NCBI RefSeq assembly: GCF_024137025.1
Contig: NZ_JAMYJR010000007.1
Coordinates: 1-64,000 of the forward strand
Reading direction: 5' to 3'
Source of the DNA: Paractinoplanes aksuensis
Lineage (GTDB): Bacteria; Actinomycetota; Actinomycetes; Mycobacteriales; Micromonosporaceae
Length of the DNA: 64,000 nt
Every line of letters begins with the position of its first letter. The stretch's first letter is position 1. The position numbers and the translations under genes were made by a program. A model generated the notes under the pieces. It had not been told where the DNA came from. It saw only the letters and a program-made list of their open reading frames with translations, and searched no databases. This document shows, piece after piece, positions 1-8,047 of this stretch.

Positions 1-140
<140 letters not shown>

Positions 141-162
141 CGTCGCTGGAACCACAAGACGT

Positions 163-202
163 TGCCCCGGGTCGCATGCAAGCAGAGGCGAATCCCGGAG
201 CC
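163..202 (+). repeat. Structured direct repeat, copy 1, upstream of HEPN gene
   Basis: First of two copies of a ~38-nt imperfect direct repeat, 209 bp apart. It folds as a hairpin: outer arm 164-171 pairs with 194-201 (one C.A mismatch), inner arm TCGC 172-175 pairs with GCGA 188-191, a 2-nt bulge lies at 192-193, and a 12-nt loop spans 176-187. The inner stem differs from copy 2 by a compensatory T-A to C-G change, which argues for an RNA-level structure. The function is inferred only. Confidence 0.65.
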
Positions 203-292
203 CACAACAAGCCACTTTACCGTAACACTAGGCAGGAGACTAGAGTGCATGCGACCAGTTTTCCAGTGACCAGGTTTGAGGAGGTGCCGGCG

Positions 293-481
293 ATGTGTTC
301 ACACGAATCGCCGCCGTCTGGTGCCACGCACTCAAGTACTCGCGGGATAGACAGCTCGCCAGAAATAGCTATGCCCCGGGCCGCTTGCAAGCAGAGGCGG
401 GTCCCGGGGCGTACGCGAAGAAGGGTAGCACAGCTTCGGCCCAACCTGATCCTGCCGGAGGACTCCCGTGCTCACGTCTGA
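293..481 (+). CDS. Small ORF overlapping the HEPN gene start
   Basis: An ATG-initiated 62-codon frame with a strong GAGGAGG Shine-Dalgarno about 8 nt upstream. It runs through repeat copy 2 and stops 14 nt inside the HEPN gene. The predicted product is Arg-rich, without a recognised domain or membrane segment. The overlap would couple its translation to the HEPN gene. It could encode a small partner or leader peptide, or be a chance ORF over an RNA element. The ribosome site is the only positive evidence. Confidence 0.3.
   Translation: MCSHESPPSGATHSSTRGIDSSPEIAMPRAACKQRRVPGRTRRRVAQLRPNLILPEDSRAHV
372..410 (+). repeat. Structured direct repeat, copy 2, upstream of HEPN gene
   Basis: Second copy of the structured repeat, ending 57 nt before the GTG of the HEPN gene. 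The outer stem (373-380 with 403-410) is a perfect 8 bp. The inner stem CCGC/GCGG (381-384 with 397-400) is a perfect 4 bp. The bulge is 401-402 and the loop 385-396 differs from copy 1 at one base. Conservation of loop and stem with a compensatory stem change suggests a transcribed, folded element such as an RNA antitoxin, guide-like RNA or attenuator. Confidence 0.65.
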
Positions 482-1151
482 GGCCGAAGTCGAGTGGGTC
501 AAGAGCTTCTTCTCCGTGCCGCGATTCGCGCCCTACGTTCAAAGCTGCGGAGGTGACGAATCGGCGGCAGTGCGCCTCTACTGGTGGAACGTCGAAGCCT
601 CGGCTGCCTTCTACGCGGCGCTGCACTGTCTGGAAATCGTCTTGCGCAACGCTCTGCACGAGGAGCTGACCCTCTACTACGCGCGATCCGACTGGTGGAC
701 GACAGCCCGGCCGGCCGGCGACGGTACCCACCTGATCACCGATGCCTACCAGAAGCTCAGACGGACGAACGGTCGTCCTCCCAATGAGGACGACATCGTG
801 GCGGCGATGCCGTTCGGCTTCTGGGTTTCCCTCACCAGCCGCAGCAACGAGGCGGCCATGTGGCGGCCGGCTCTGTATCGCGCCTTCCGACCGGGCTATC
901 GCAGGTCGCGCCGCGAGATGTACACCCACCTGAACAGCCTCAGGCTGTTCCGCAACCGCATCATGCACCACGAGCCGATTCATATGCGTCATCTTGAGGC
1001 GGACCTGCACCGCGTCTGCGAGCTTGCGGAATACCTGGCGCCTGGGGTCACCAAGATTTTGGCGCGGGTGAGCACGATCGAGCGTGTCCTCGCGCGCCGG
1101 CCCACACCGAGCAGCGGAGGACGAAGGCGCGTGGCCGGTAGTGGCGGCTAG
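468..1151 (+). CDS. Abi-like HEPN-domain protein (AbiD/F type)
   Basis: A 227-aa protein resembling Abi_2/AbiD/F abortive-infection proteins, which are HEPN ribonuclease-fold toxins in phage defence. Visible signatures are an LRNALH segment near residues 59-64 and the HEPN motif R-N-R-I-M-H at 162-167 followed by HEP, the usual 'RNRIxHHEP' end of this family. The GTG start is supported by GGAGGA at 457-462. It is cytoplasmic, with no membrane segment, and ends with a basic low-complexity tail. The stop overlaps the convergent hydrolase by 4 nt. Upstream lie two structured repeats and a small overlapping ORF. The defence role is family-based inference; RNase activity is expected from the RxxxxH motif but not shown. 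Confidence 0.78.
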   Translation: MLTSEAEVEWVKSFFSVPRFAPYVQSCGGDESAAVRLYWWNVEASAAFYAALHCLEIVLRNALHEELTLYYARSDWWTTARPAGDGTHLITDAYQKLRRTNGRPPNEDDIVAAMPFGFWVSLTSRSNEAAMWRPALYRAFRPGYRRSRREMYTHLNSLRLFRNRIMHHEPIHMRHLEADLHRVCELAEYLAPGVTKILARVSTIERVLARRPTPSSGGRRRVAGSGG

Positions 1152-2020
1152 ACGGTGATGTGGGCGAGCAGGTTGTCGACGATTTCGTCGAAGTTGGCTA
1201 TCAGGGAGAGGTGGCCCTCGTCGGGGCTCAGGTGGACCTCGGCGCCGGGGACGTGGTGGGCCAGCCAGTGGCCGTGGGCGGGTGGGACCATGCGGTCCTG
1301 GTCGCCTTGCCAGATGGCTACCGGGACTCGGATGTCGGAAAGGGCAAAACCCCAGTCGGCCAGGAAGGCCAGGTCGTCCTCGCGCCAGCCGGCGATTCCG
1401 GCCGAGACGGCGTAGCGGGTCGACTCGGCCAGGTACTCGGCGAAGCCGCCGGTCAGGGCGCGCTTGTCCACCTCGGACAGCAGGTCGCCGAAGGCCGCTA
1501 CCACGTCGGCTGCGGTTACCCGGGACAGGTCGTCGGCCATGCCGGAGAGGAACTTGTCCAGGGGCTGTACGCCCGTGGCCGCGGCCTGGAACTCGGCGAT
1601 GTTCTCTTCGCCCATGCCGTCGAGCCAGTCCAGGCCGGAGGCGTCGTAGGGGGCCACGCCGGCGATGGTGGCGGCGCCGACGCAGCGGCCGGGGAGCAGG
1701 GCCGCGCAGGCCAGGGCGTGGGGGCCGCCGCCGGACCAGCCGACCGTCACGAAGTGGGCCGCCTCGAGGCCGTCGAGCAGGGCGGCGGTGTCGCCGGCGA
1801 CGTCGGCCACGCGGCGGCCGGGGTGCGGGGTGGAGCCGCCGTAGCCGGGGCGGCTGGCCTCGACGAAGCGCAGGCCGTGGCGCAGGGCGGACTCGATGAG
1901 GGGCTCGTAGCGGACGGCTCCGCTCGGGGTGCCGTGATGCAGCACCAGGGGCAGGCCGCCGGGTGGGCCCTCGACCAGGTATTCGAGCGTGCGGCCGTCA
2001 GGCAGGACGATGCGTTCCAC
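1148..2020 (-). CDS. Alpha/beta hydrolase
   Basis: A 290-aa alpha/beta-hydrolase-fold enzyme, cytoplasmic. It has the oxyanion motif HHGTP, the nucleophile elbow GWSGG, a catalytic Asp in WQGDQD and a catalytic His in DEGHLS, spaced as in proline iminopeptidase or epoxide-hydrolase-like members. The substrate cannot be deduced. GTG 2020 is preferred over longer frames because TACATT (complement of 2027-2032) lies exactly 6 nt upstream, a leaderless -10 arrangement, and there is no Shine-Dalgarno. It is convergent with the HEPN gene. Confidence 0.85.
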   Translation of the reverse strand: MERIVLPDGRTLEYLVEGPPGGLPLVLHHGTPSGAVRYEPLIESALRHGLRFVEASRPGYGGSTPHPGRRVADVAGDTAALLDGLEAAHFVTVGWSGGGPHALACAALLPGRCVGAATIAGVAPYDASGLDWLDGMGEENIAEFQAAATGVQPLDKFLSGMADDLSRVTAADVVAAFGDLLSEVDKRALTGGFAEYLAESTRYAVSAGIAGWREDDLAFLADWGFALSDIRVPVAIWQGDQDRMVPPAHGHWLAHHVPGAEVHLSPDEGHLSLIANFDEIVDNLLAHITV

Positions 2021-2080
2021 GGCACGAATGTACGCATGCGGACGCGTCGCCGCCGCCCAACCGACGGAGCACGACACGAA

Positions 2081-2109
2081 GGGGCCCGCGTACGGCGTAC
2101 GCGGGCCCC
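2081..2109 (-). terminator. Hairpin terminator after the GH87 operon
   Basis: A perfect 13-bp inverted repeat with a 3-nt loop (2081-2093 pairs with 2097-2109), 16 nt beyond the stop codon of the last GH87 gene. There is no U tract, as is common for actinobacterial hairpin terminators. It also separates this operon from the downstream hydrolase gene. Confidence 0.75.
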
Positions 2110-2124
2110 GAAAGGAGTGACTGG

Positions 2125-5100
2125 TCAGTTGCGGATGATCGTGAAGGTGGAGGTCGGGTTCTCGATGTCGCGGTAGTTGTTGCTCATCTGCAGGTTGGTG
2201 AAGGTGGCCGAGCCCACCGCGGGCCCCTGACCGGCCTCGGGCAGCGGGTTGGCCCAGATGCCGTAGCCGGACTTGGCGTCGTACTCGTCACCGCTCTTAC
2301 GCGCCCCGGTGATCGTCACGTTGGTGAAGATCGTGTCCTTGACGATGTTCTGCGGCTGCCCGCCCACGTAGTTGGTCTGGAACATGATTCCGGAGTAGGT
2401 CGGGTCGACGATGTCGACGTTCGAGACCCGGATGCCCTGAAAGACCTTCGACGCGCTGAACACCCAGATCGCCGGGAAGACCTGCGCGCCCCAGAAGTGG
2501 CCGCCGGCCCGGACGATCGAGATGTTGTCGAAGACCGTCGGCGGGTTGGCGCCGAACCCGTTCATCGGGTAGCCGAAGTCGAGCGAGCTGATCGTGATGC
2601 CCGAGTAGACCAGGGTGTCCGCGATGTAGATGTTCTTGAACGTGTTGGCGTACCCGCCGTAGACCGCGATGCCCGCGGCCCGCCAGGTCAGGATCGACGT
2701 GAGGTTGGAGTAGACGTTGTTGATCTCGTCGGCCCCGCCCGCGTCGATCGCCGAGAACAGCGCGAAGCTGTCGTCGCCGGTGGCCCGGGCCTCGTTGTTG
2801 TCGACCAGGTTGCCGACGCTGCCGTTGGTCATGTTGACGCCGTCGGCGAACGTGTTCCGGATCCGGTTGTTCTTGATCACCATGTTGTCGGTGTTGGCGC
2901 CCCAGTAGAGGCACACCACGTGCTCGGCCCAGATGTTGTCGATGGTGATGTTGGCCGTGTTGGCGAAGTCGAAGACCTTGCCGGGGCCGTCGATGCGGAT
3001 CGTGTAGTTGCCGAAGAACGCGAAGTCGGCGAACGTCGACCCGTTGGCCGTGCTGTCGGCCCGGAAGCCGGCGTCCGTCTCGGTCTGCGACGACGGGGTG
3101 TTGAAGCGGGTGTACCAGGGCCCGGCCCCGACGACCCGGATCGACTTGCCGTACACCTGGAACTTCGACGACGTCTGGTACTCACCGGCGGGCAGGTAGA
3201 CGCCGAGCTTCGACGAGTCCTGACGGGCCGTGTCCAGCGCGTTCTGCACCGACTGCTGATCGAAGCCGGAGGGCACGACGTAACGGGCGGCATCCGGGTT
3301 GGCCTTCGGCGCGACCTGCTCCAGGTTGATGAAGTCGATCGCGATGCTGCCCGAGTTGGCGCCATCCTTCTGCAGCTTGATCGTGCTGCCGGCCGGGAAC
3401 GAGCCGGTGAGCAGGATGTTGGCCTCGTCGTAGATGTGCCGCGGCCCGGTGCCCGAGTTCTGCGGGGCCGCCTCGTTGCCGTAGAGCCACGCGTACTTCG
3501 AGGTCAGCGGCAGGGTCTTGTTGAGCGTGCCGTTGACGTAGACGTTGATCGAGCTGGTCGTGCCGTCCGGGATCGAGAAGCGCGCGACCACGGTGTTCGT
3601 CGCGGCCCGGCTGGTCCACTGCACGTACGCCCCGGTCTGGTTGAGCGTCACGGCCCGCCGCCCCGACGCCTCGCCGGCCAGGTCGCCGACCGTCCGGTTG
3701 GGCCCGATCACGGCCGCGCCGCCACCGGTCTGGCCGTCCTCGGCCTCGTACATGTCGAACGGCATGTTCGCGCCCCGGCCCACGAAGAACGGCTTCTCAC
3801 TCGTGTTGTTGGCCTGCTTCACGGGCAGCTCGTTGGCGTCGTTGGCAATTACTGTACGTACGGTGTAGCGCCCGTTCGCGGCCGTCCACGTGCCCATGTT
3901 GATGGCCGGGGACGACGCGCCCGCGGCCAGTGTGCCGGTCCACGAGCCGGTCAGCGTGCGCACCACCGACGACCCGTTGAGCACGGTCAGCGTGACCCCG
4001 TGGGCGCCACCGGCCGAGGCCGCCGAGCCCTGGTTCTTCAGCGTGACCGAGAAGGTGACCGTGTTGCCCGCGGCCGGCGTGCCCGGCGACCAGCTGACCG
4101 CGGAGGCGACCAGGTCGGAGCTGCTGACCGGGGTCACCACCAGGGCCGAAGGGCTGGTGTACGAGTTGTTGGCCTCGTTGGACTCGATGACCGTGTTCGC
4201 CTCGTCGACCTTGGCCACGACCTGGTACGACCCGGCGTCGCGAGCCCCGATGTTGGCCGAGACGGTCGCCTGGGCGCCCGCCGCGAGCGCGCTGACGTTC
4301 GCGGTGCCGACTTTGGTCGTACCCAAGTAGAAGTTGACGTTGGAAGCCGGGCCGGCCACGCCGCCCGCGTTGCGCACGGTGGCCGACAGCGTGACGGAAT
4401 CGGTCTCGACCGGGGAGGCCGGCGAGGCCGTGGTGCCGGTGATCGTCAGGTCCGGGTTGGGGGCCGCGGTGCCGATCGCCTGCAGCTCGGCGACCTGACC
4501 GCTGGGCGCGCCCGAGTTCGCGGTGAACGACAACCGCAGATCGGCCGCCGTCGCGCTGACCGGAATGGTCACCGTGTTGCCCGAGGCCGGGTTGAACGAG
4601 TACGAGGCCGAGCCCACGATCGTCGTGAACGTGCTCGAGCTCTGCTCACGGCCGAGGATCGAGAACGTCTGCTGCCGGGCGCCCCACGAGCTGTCCGGGT
4701 TGAGCTTGACCACGACCGACGACAGGGCCGCGTTCGCGCCGAGCTTGACCGTCAGCGTGGCCGGGTAGGCACTGCCTTCCCAGTACGTGGCGGTGTTGTT
4801 GTCGTTCGCGTTGGTGGCCGCGAACGTGTGGATCGTCGACGACGCCTCGATCGGCTTGCCCTGGGCCAGGTTGCTGCCCGGACCGGAGGTGCCGTTGCGG
4901 GTGACCGCGGTGCCGAGCGCCGAGGTGTTGCCCGCAGCGTCCTTGGCCCGCACCTGATAGGTGACGGTGGCACTGGCCGGCTGCGTGTCGGTGTAGGTCA
5001 GCACATTGCCGGCCACGCTGGTGCGCAGCACGCCGTTGGCGAACACGTCGTAGCCGGTGACGCCGACGTTGTCGGTCGAGGCCGACCAGGTGAGCCGGAT

Positions 5101-5679
5101 CTGGTCGCTACCGGGCTGGGTGAAGGCCAGGTTGCCGGGCACGGACGGGGCCTGGGTGTCGCCACCCGAGACGGGGCCGTAGACCTCGAGCTCGGAGAGT
5201 TGCGCCGCGGGCCAGCCGGTGTTGCCGGTGACGTTGACCCGCACGAAGCGCGCGCTGGCGGCGGTGAAATCGATGGTCACGGTGTTGGCGCTCGCCGGGT
5301 TGAAGGCGTACCCGGCGCTGGCCTTGAGGGTGTCGTACGACGTGCCGTTGGTGCTGCCCTGCACCGAGAGGGTCTGCGTGCGGGCGGCCCAGGCGGTGGC
5401 CGGCGGCAGCTTGAGGACCACCTGGTTGACCTGGGTGGCGGTGCCCAGGTCGACCTGGAGCCACTGCGGGAAGGCGTTGTTGTTGCTTTCCCAGTACGAG
5501 CTGGCGTTGCCGTCACCGGCGTTGCCGGCCGAGTAGACGTCGTTGAAGCTACTTGCGCTGAAGGTCTTGCCGGCGGCCAGGTTCGGGCCGGCGGCGTTCG
5601 CGGCCGGAGCGTGGACGAGGGCGGCGACCACACCCGCGGCGACGGCCGCCGCGAGGAATCTTCTTCTCAATCTGGACAT
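2125..5679 (-). CDS. Secreted multidomain GH87-type alpha-1,3-glucanase
   Basis: A 1184-aa secreted enzyme. Order: signal peptide (~1-30, Arg-rich start, ends ANA), F5/8C discoidin-like module (~30-170), fibronectin III (~178-262), second discoidin-like module (~270-405), two CARDB-like Ig modules (~410-515 and ~522-635), a CBM6/35-like module (~640-790), then a right-handed beta-helix to the end. In the helix D946 is followed 23 and 24 residues later by D969-D970 (ADGVN...TGDD). This matches the Asp/Asp-Asp spacing reported for GH87 alpha-1,3-glucanases. It should cut fungal or bacterial alpha-1,3-glucan outside the cell. ATG 5679 is preferred to the GTG at 5691, which has no spacing for the AAAGG site. 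It is the last gene of the operon. Confidence 0.82.
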   Translation of the reverse strand: MSRLRRRFLAAAVAAGVVAALVHAPAANAAGPNLAAGKTFSASSFNDVYSAGNAGDGNASSYWESNNNAFPQWLQVDLGTATQVNQVVLKLPPATAWAARTQTLSVQGSTNGTSYDTLKASAGYAFNPASANTVTIDFTAASARFVRVNVTGNTGWPAAQLSELEVYGPVSGGDTQAPSVPGNLAFTQPGSDQIRLTWSASTDNVGVTGYDVFANGVLRTSVAGNVLTYTDTQPASATVTYQVRAKDAAGNTSALGTAVTRNGTSGPGSNLAQGKPIEASSTIHTFAATNANDNNTATYWEGSAYPATLTVKLGANAALSSVVVKLNPDSSWGARQQTFSILGREQSSSTFTTIVGSASYSFNPASGNTVTIPVSATAADLRLSFTANSGAPSGQVAELQAIGTAAPNPDLTITGTTASPASPVETDSVTLSATVRNAGGVAGPASNVNFYLGTTKVGTANVSALAAGAQATVSANIGARDAGSYQVVAKVDEANTVIESNEANNSYTSPSALVVTPVSSSDLVASAVSWSPGTPAAGNTVTFSVTLKNQGSAASAGGAHGVTLTVLNGSSVVRTLTGSWTGTLAAGASSPAINMGTWTAANGRYTVRTVIANDANELPVKQANNTSEKPFFVGRGANMPFDMYEAEDGQTGGGAAVIGPNRTVGDLAGEASGRRAVTLNQTGAYVQWTSRAATNTVVARFSIPDGTTSSINVYVNGTLNKTLPLTSKYAWLYGNEAAPQNSGTGPRHIYDEANILLTGSFPAGSTIKLQKDGANSGSIAIDFINLEQVAPKANPDAARYVVPSGFDQQSVQNALDTARQDSSKLGVYLPAGEYQTSSKFQVYGKSIRVVGAGPWYTRFNTPSSQTETDAGFRADSTANGSTFADFAFFGNYTIRIDGPGKVFDFANTANITIDNIWAEHVVCLYWGANTDNMVIKNNRIRNTFADGVNMTNGSVGNLVDNNEARATGDDSFALFSAIDAGGADEINNVYSNLTSILTWRAAGIAVYGGYANTFKNIYIADTLVYSGITISSLDFGYPMNGFGANPPTVFDNISIVRAGGHFWGAQVFPAIWVFSASKVFQGIRVSNVDIVDPTYSGIMFQTNYVGGQPQNIVKDTIFTNVTITGARKSGDEYDAKSGYGIWANPLPEAGQGPAVGSATFTNLQMSNNYRDIENPTSTFTIIRN

Positions 5680-5719
5680 GCGGGAGCGCACCTTTCTTCG
5701 AGGCAGAGCGGGGACGGGC

Positions 5720-8011
5720 TCAGGAGGGATGGACCTCGAACTCGGAGAGCTGGCCGGCGGGCCAGCCGGTGTTACCGGTGATGGTCACTCGCACGTAGCG
5801 CGCGGTGGCCGCGGGGAAGGTGACGGTGGCGGTGTTGCCGGATGCGGGGTTGAAGGAGTAACCGGCGCTCGCCTTCAGGGTGGAGAACGAGCCGCCGTCG
5901 GTGCTGCCCAGAACCGACAGGGTCTGGGTGCGGGTGGCCCACGCCGTGGCCGGCGGGAGCTTGAGTACGAGCCGCGCGATCGACCGTGAAGAGCCGAGGT
6001 CGACCGTGATGGACTGGGGGAAGGCGTTGTTGCGGCTCTCCCAGTAGGTGTTGGCGTTGCCGTCGGTGACGTTGGCCGGGGCGTAAACATCGGTCTGGCT
6101 CGTCGCCGCGGCAGGCCGACCAGCCGCGAGGTTTCCGGCAGGCGGCGTAGTGGGGGGCGTGGTCGGCGGCGTCGTGGGAGGCGTGGTCGGATTGTTGTTG
6201 TACTGCGGCGCCGGCCACGGGCCGCAGTACGAGTTGGCGGTCGACCAGCCGGAGTTGCCGCCACCGTCGGCGATCTGCAGACCGGATCCCGCGCAGTTGT
6301 AGACGGTCTGGCTCTGCGCGATCCCCGAGGCCCGGACGTTGGTGAACCGGGCCGAAGCCGGCGCCTGGGCCTGCAACGCGAACGTCCCCGCCCCGGCGAT
6401 GGTCACGTTGGTCAGGTTCAACCCGGTGGTCTGGTTGCCGATCCACTGGATGCCCGCGTACGAGCTGTCGAGGATGTCGGTATCGGTGACGTTGATCGTG
6501 GCCCCCGTGATCGGCCCCTGATCACCCCAGAACCACAGCGCCCCGATCCCGAAATTCCAGTTGTAGTCGGAGTTCCCGGCCCGGATCAGCGTGTTCCGGG
6601 CCAGCGTCCAGGTGCCCGCGACCGCGGTCGGCCCGGTCACCCCCGGATACCGGTTGCCCACGTGGATCCCGCCGCCGTTGGAGACCGACTCGCTGACCAC
6701 GTTGTCGGTCATCACGATGTCCCGGCCGCCATAGCTGACGAGGTGGTTGGCCAGGATCGGGGCCACGATCGTGTTGCGGGTGAACGAGTTGCCGACGTTG
6801 GGCACGTTCTCGGCCCACATGGCCAACGCGTCGTCCCCGGTGTTGCGTACGAAAGTGTTGGTGACGGTCGAATTGGTGACGCCGATGTGGAAGTTGACGC
6901 CGTCGGCCGTCTGGTCCAGGATCCGGCTGTTCCTGATGGTGAACCGGTCCATGGGCCCGTCCATCCACGCCCCGACCTTGGTGTGCTGCATCCACACGTT
7001 GTCGATGGTCGAGTTCGACATGGCCCCGCCGAACGCGTTGACCTGGTCGTTGTCGACCCGCTCGCGGATGTCGCCGATCACGGCCAGATCGCGCACCACG
7101 ACGTTCTGGCTCGGGCCGCCCTCCCCCACGTACTTGCCGTAGATGCCGGCGGCCAGATTGCGTTGCGTCGGGTGCCGCCCGCCGAGCACGCTGTACCAGG
7201 GTCCGGCGCCGGCCAGCGTGACCCGGTCGACGATGACGTGGCTGTAGAGCGTGAAGGTGCCGGGCGGAACGTAGACGACCCGGCCCGAGGAGGCGCCCGC
7301 GTTCACCGCCGCCTGGAACTTGGCCGTCGAGTCGGTGGCGCCGCTCGGGTCGGCCCCGTAGTCGGCCACCACGTCGATGGCCCCGGACGGCTTGGCGATC
7401 GGGCCCGGCACGTTCTCGAAGTCGGCCAGGTCGATGGTGAACGACGGCGACTGCGCGGTCGACGAGACCTGCAGCCGGATCTTGGTGCCCGCCGCATAGG
7501 TGGTGCCGAACATTGCCCGCGCCTCGTCGTAGAAGTGGTGCGGCAGCGGGTCACCCGGGTTGTTGGAGAACGGGTAGTAACCGTAGTACCAGCTGTACTT
7601 CGAGGTCACCGGGACCGTCTTGATCAGCGTAGAGCCGGTCCGCAGATCGAGCGAGGCGTCGCGACCGGTGCCGGCCGCGTTGTCCGGGATGCTGTAGCGA
7701 AAGGTCACCGCGTTGGCCGGCTTGGTCAGCGTGAACTCGACGTACTCGCCGGCCGCGTCGAGGGTGATCGCCTCGCGGCCGGACGCCTCCGACGACAGCC
7801 GGCCGTAGACGCGGCTGGTGCCGGTGGAGGTGCCGTTGTGCGCGGCCTTCTCGGCCTCGATCTCGACGAAGGGAACCGTCGCGCCGCGACCGGCGATGTC
7901 GAACGGGGACAGTCCGGCCGCCTCGGCCGGGTGAGCGATCCACAGAGAAACTGCGACGGTGGCGCCCGCTGTGAGGGCAGCGAGCGCACGCCGAGTGAAG
8001 CGGTTGGCCAT
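5720..8011 (-). CDS. Secreted GH87-type alpha-1,3-glucanase with C-terminal discoidin module
   Basis: A 763-aa secreted enzyme. It has a signal peptide (~1-32, ending AEAA), a CBM6/35-like module (~45-200), a right-handed beta-helix (~210-600), a Thr-Pro linker with a repeated TTPP unit (~605-622) and a C-terminal F5/8C-type module (~625-763). D370 and D393-D394 reproduce the GH87 Asp/Asp-Asp spacing seen in its neighbour. It is shorter and differently ordered than the downstream paralogue, so the pair probably acts on different substrate forms, mutan or nigeran. GAAAGG lies ~7 nt before the ATG. It sits 37 nt after the GH13 gene in the same operon. Confidence 0.82.
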   Translation of the reverse strand: MANRFTRRALAALTAGATVAVSLWIAHPAEAAGLSPFDIAGRGATVPFVEIEAEKAAHNGTSTGTSRVYGRLSSEASGREAITLDAAGEYVEFTLTKPANAVTFRYSIPDNAAGTGRDASLDLRTGSTLIKTVPVTSKYSWYYGYYPFSNNPGDPLPHHFYDEARAMFGTTYAAGTKIRLQVSSTAQSPSFTIDLADFENVPGPIAKPSGAIDVVADYGADPSGATDSTAKFQAAVNAGASSGRVVYVPPGTFTLYSHVIVDRVTLAGAGPWYSVLGGRHPTQRNLAAGIYGKYVGEGGPSQNVVVRDLAVIGDIRERVDNDQVNAFGGAMSNSTIDNVWMQHTKVGAWMDGPMDRFTIRNSRILDQTADGVNFHIGVTNSTVTNTFVRNTGDDALAMWAENVPNVGNSFTRNTIVAPILANHLVSYGGRDIVMTDNVVSESVSNGGGIHVGNRYPGVTGPTAVAGTWTLARNTLIRAGNSDYNWNFGIGALWFWGDQGPITGATINVTDTDILDSSYAGIQWIGNQTTGLNLTNVTIAGAGTFALQAQAPASARFTNVRASGIAQSQTVYNCAGSGLQIADGGGNSGWSTANSYCGPWPAPQYNNNPTTPPTTPPTTPPTTPPAGNLAAGRPAAATSQTDVYAPANVTDGNANTYWESRNNAFPQSITVDLGSSRSIARLVLKLPPATAWATRTQTLSVLGSTDGGSFSTLKASAGYSFNPASGNTATVTFPAATARYVRVTITGNTGWPAGQLSEFEVHPS

Positions 8012-8047
8012 GGGGAACCCTTTCTCAGGTGGCCAGCCCCCGAGGTT

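Noticed and set aside
163..410. Paired att sites of an integrated element, or tRNA-like genes
   Set aside because: The copies are only 209 bp apart with no integrase between or beside them, and they do not fold as tRNA.
1963..5781. 1272-codon open frame on the plus strand opposite the first GH87 gene
   Set aside because: It is a GC-skew shadow: Val/Gly/Arg/Asp-rich with no domain, while the minus strand encodes a clear multidomain enzyme.
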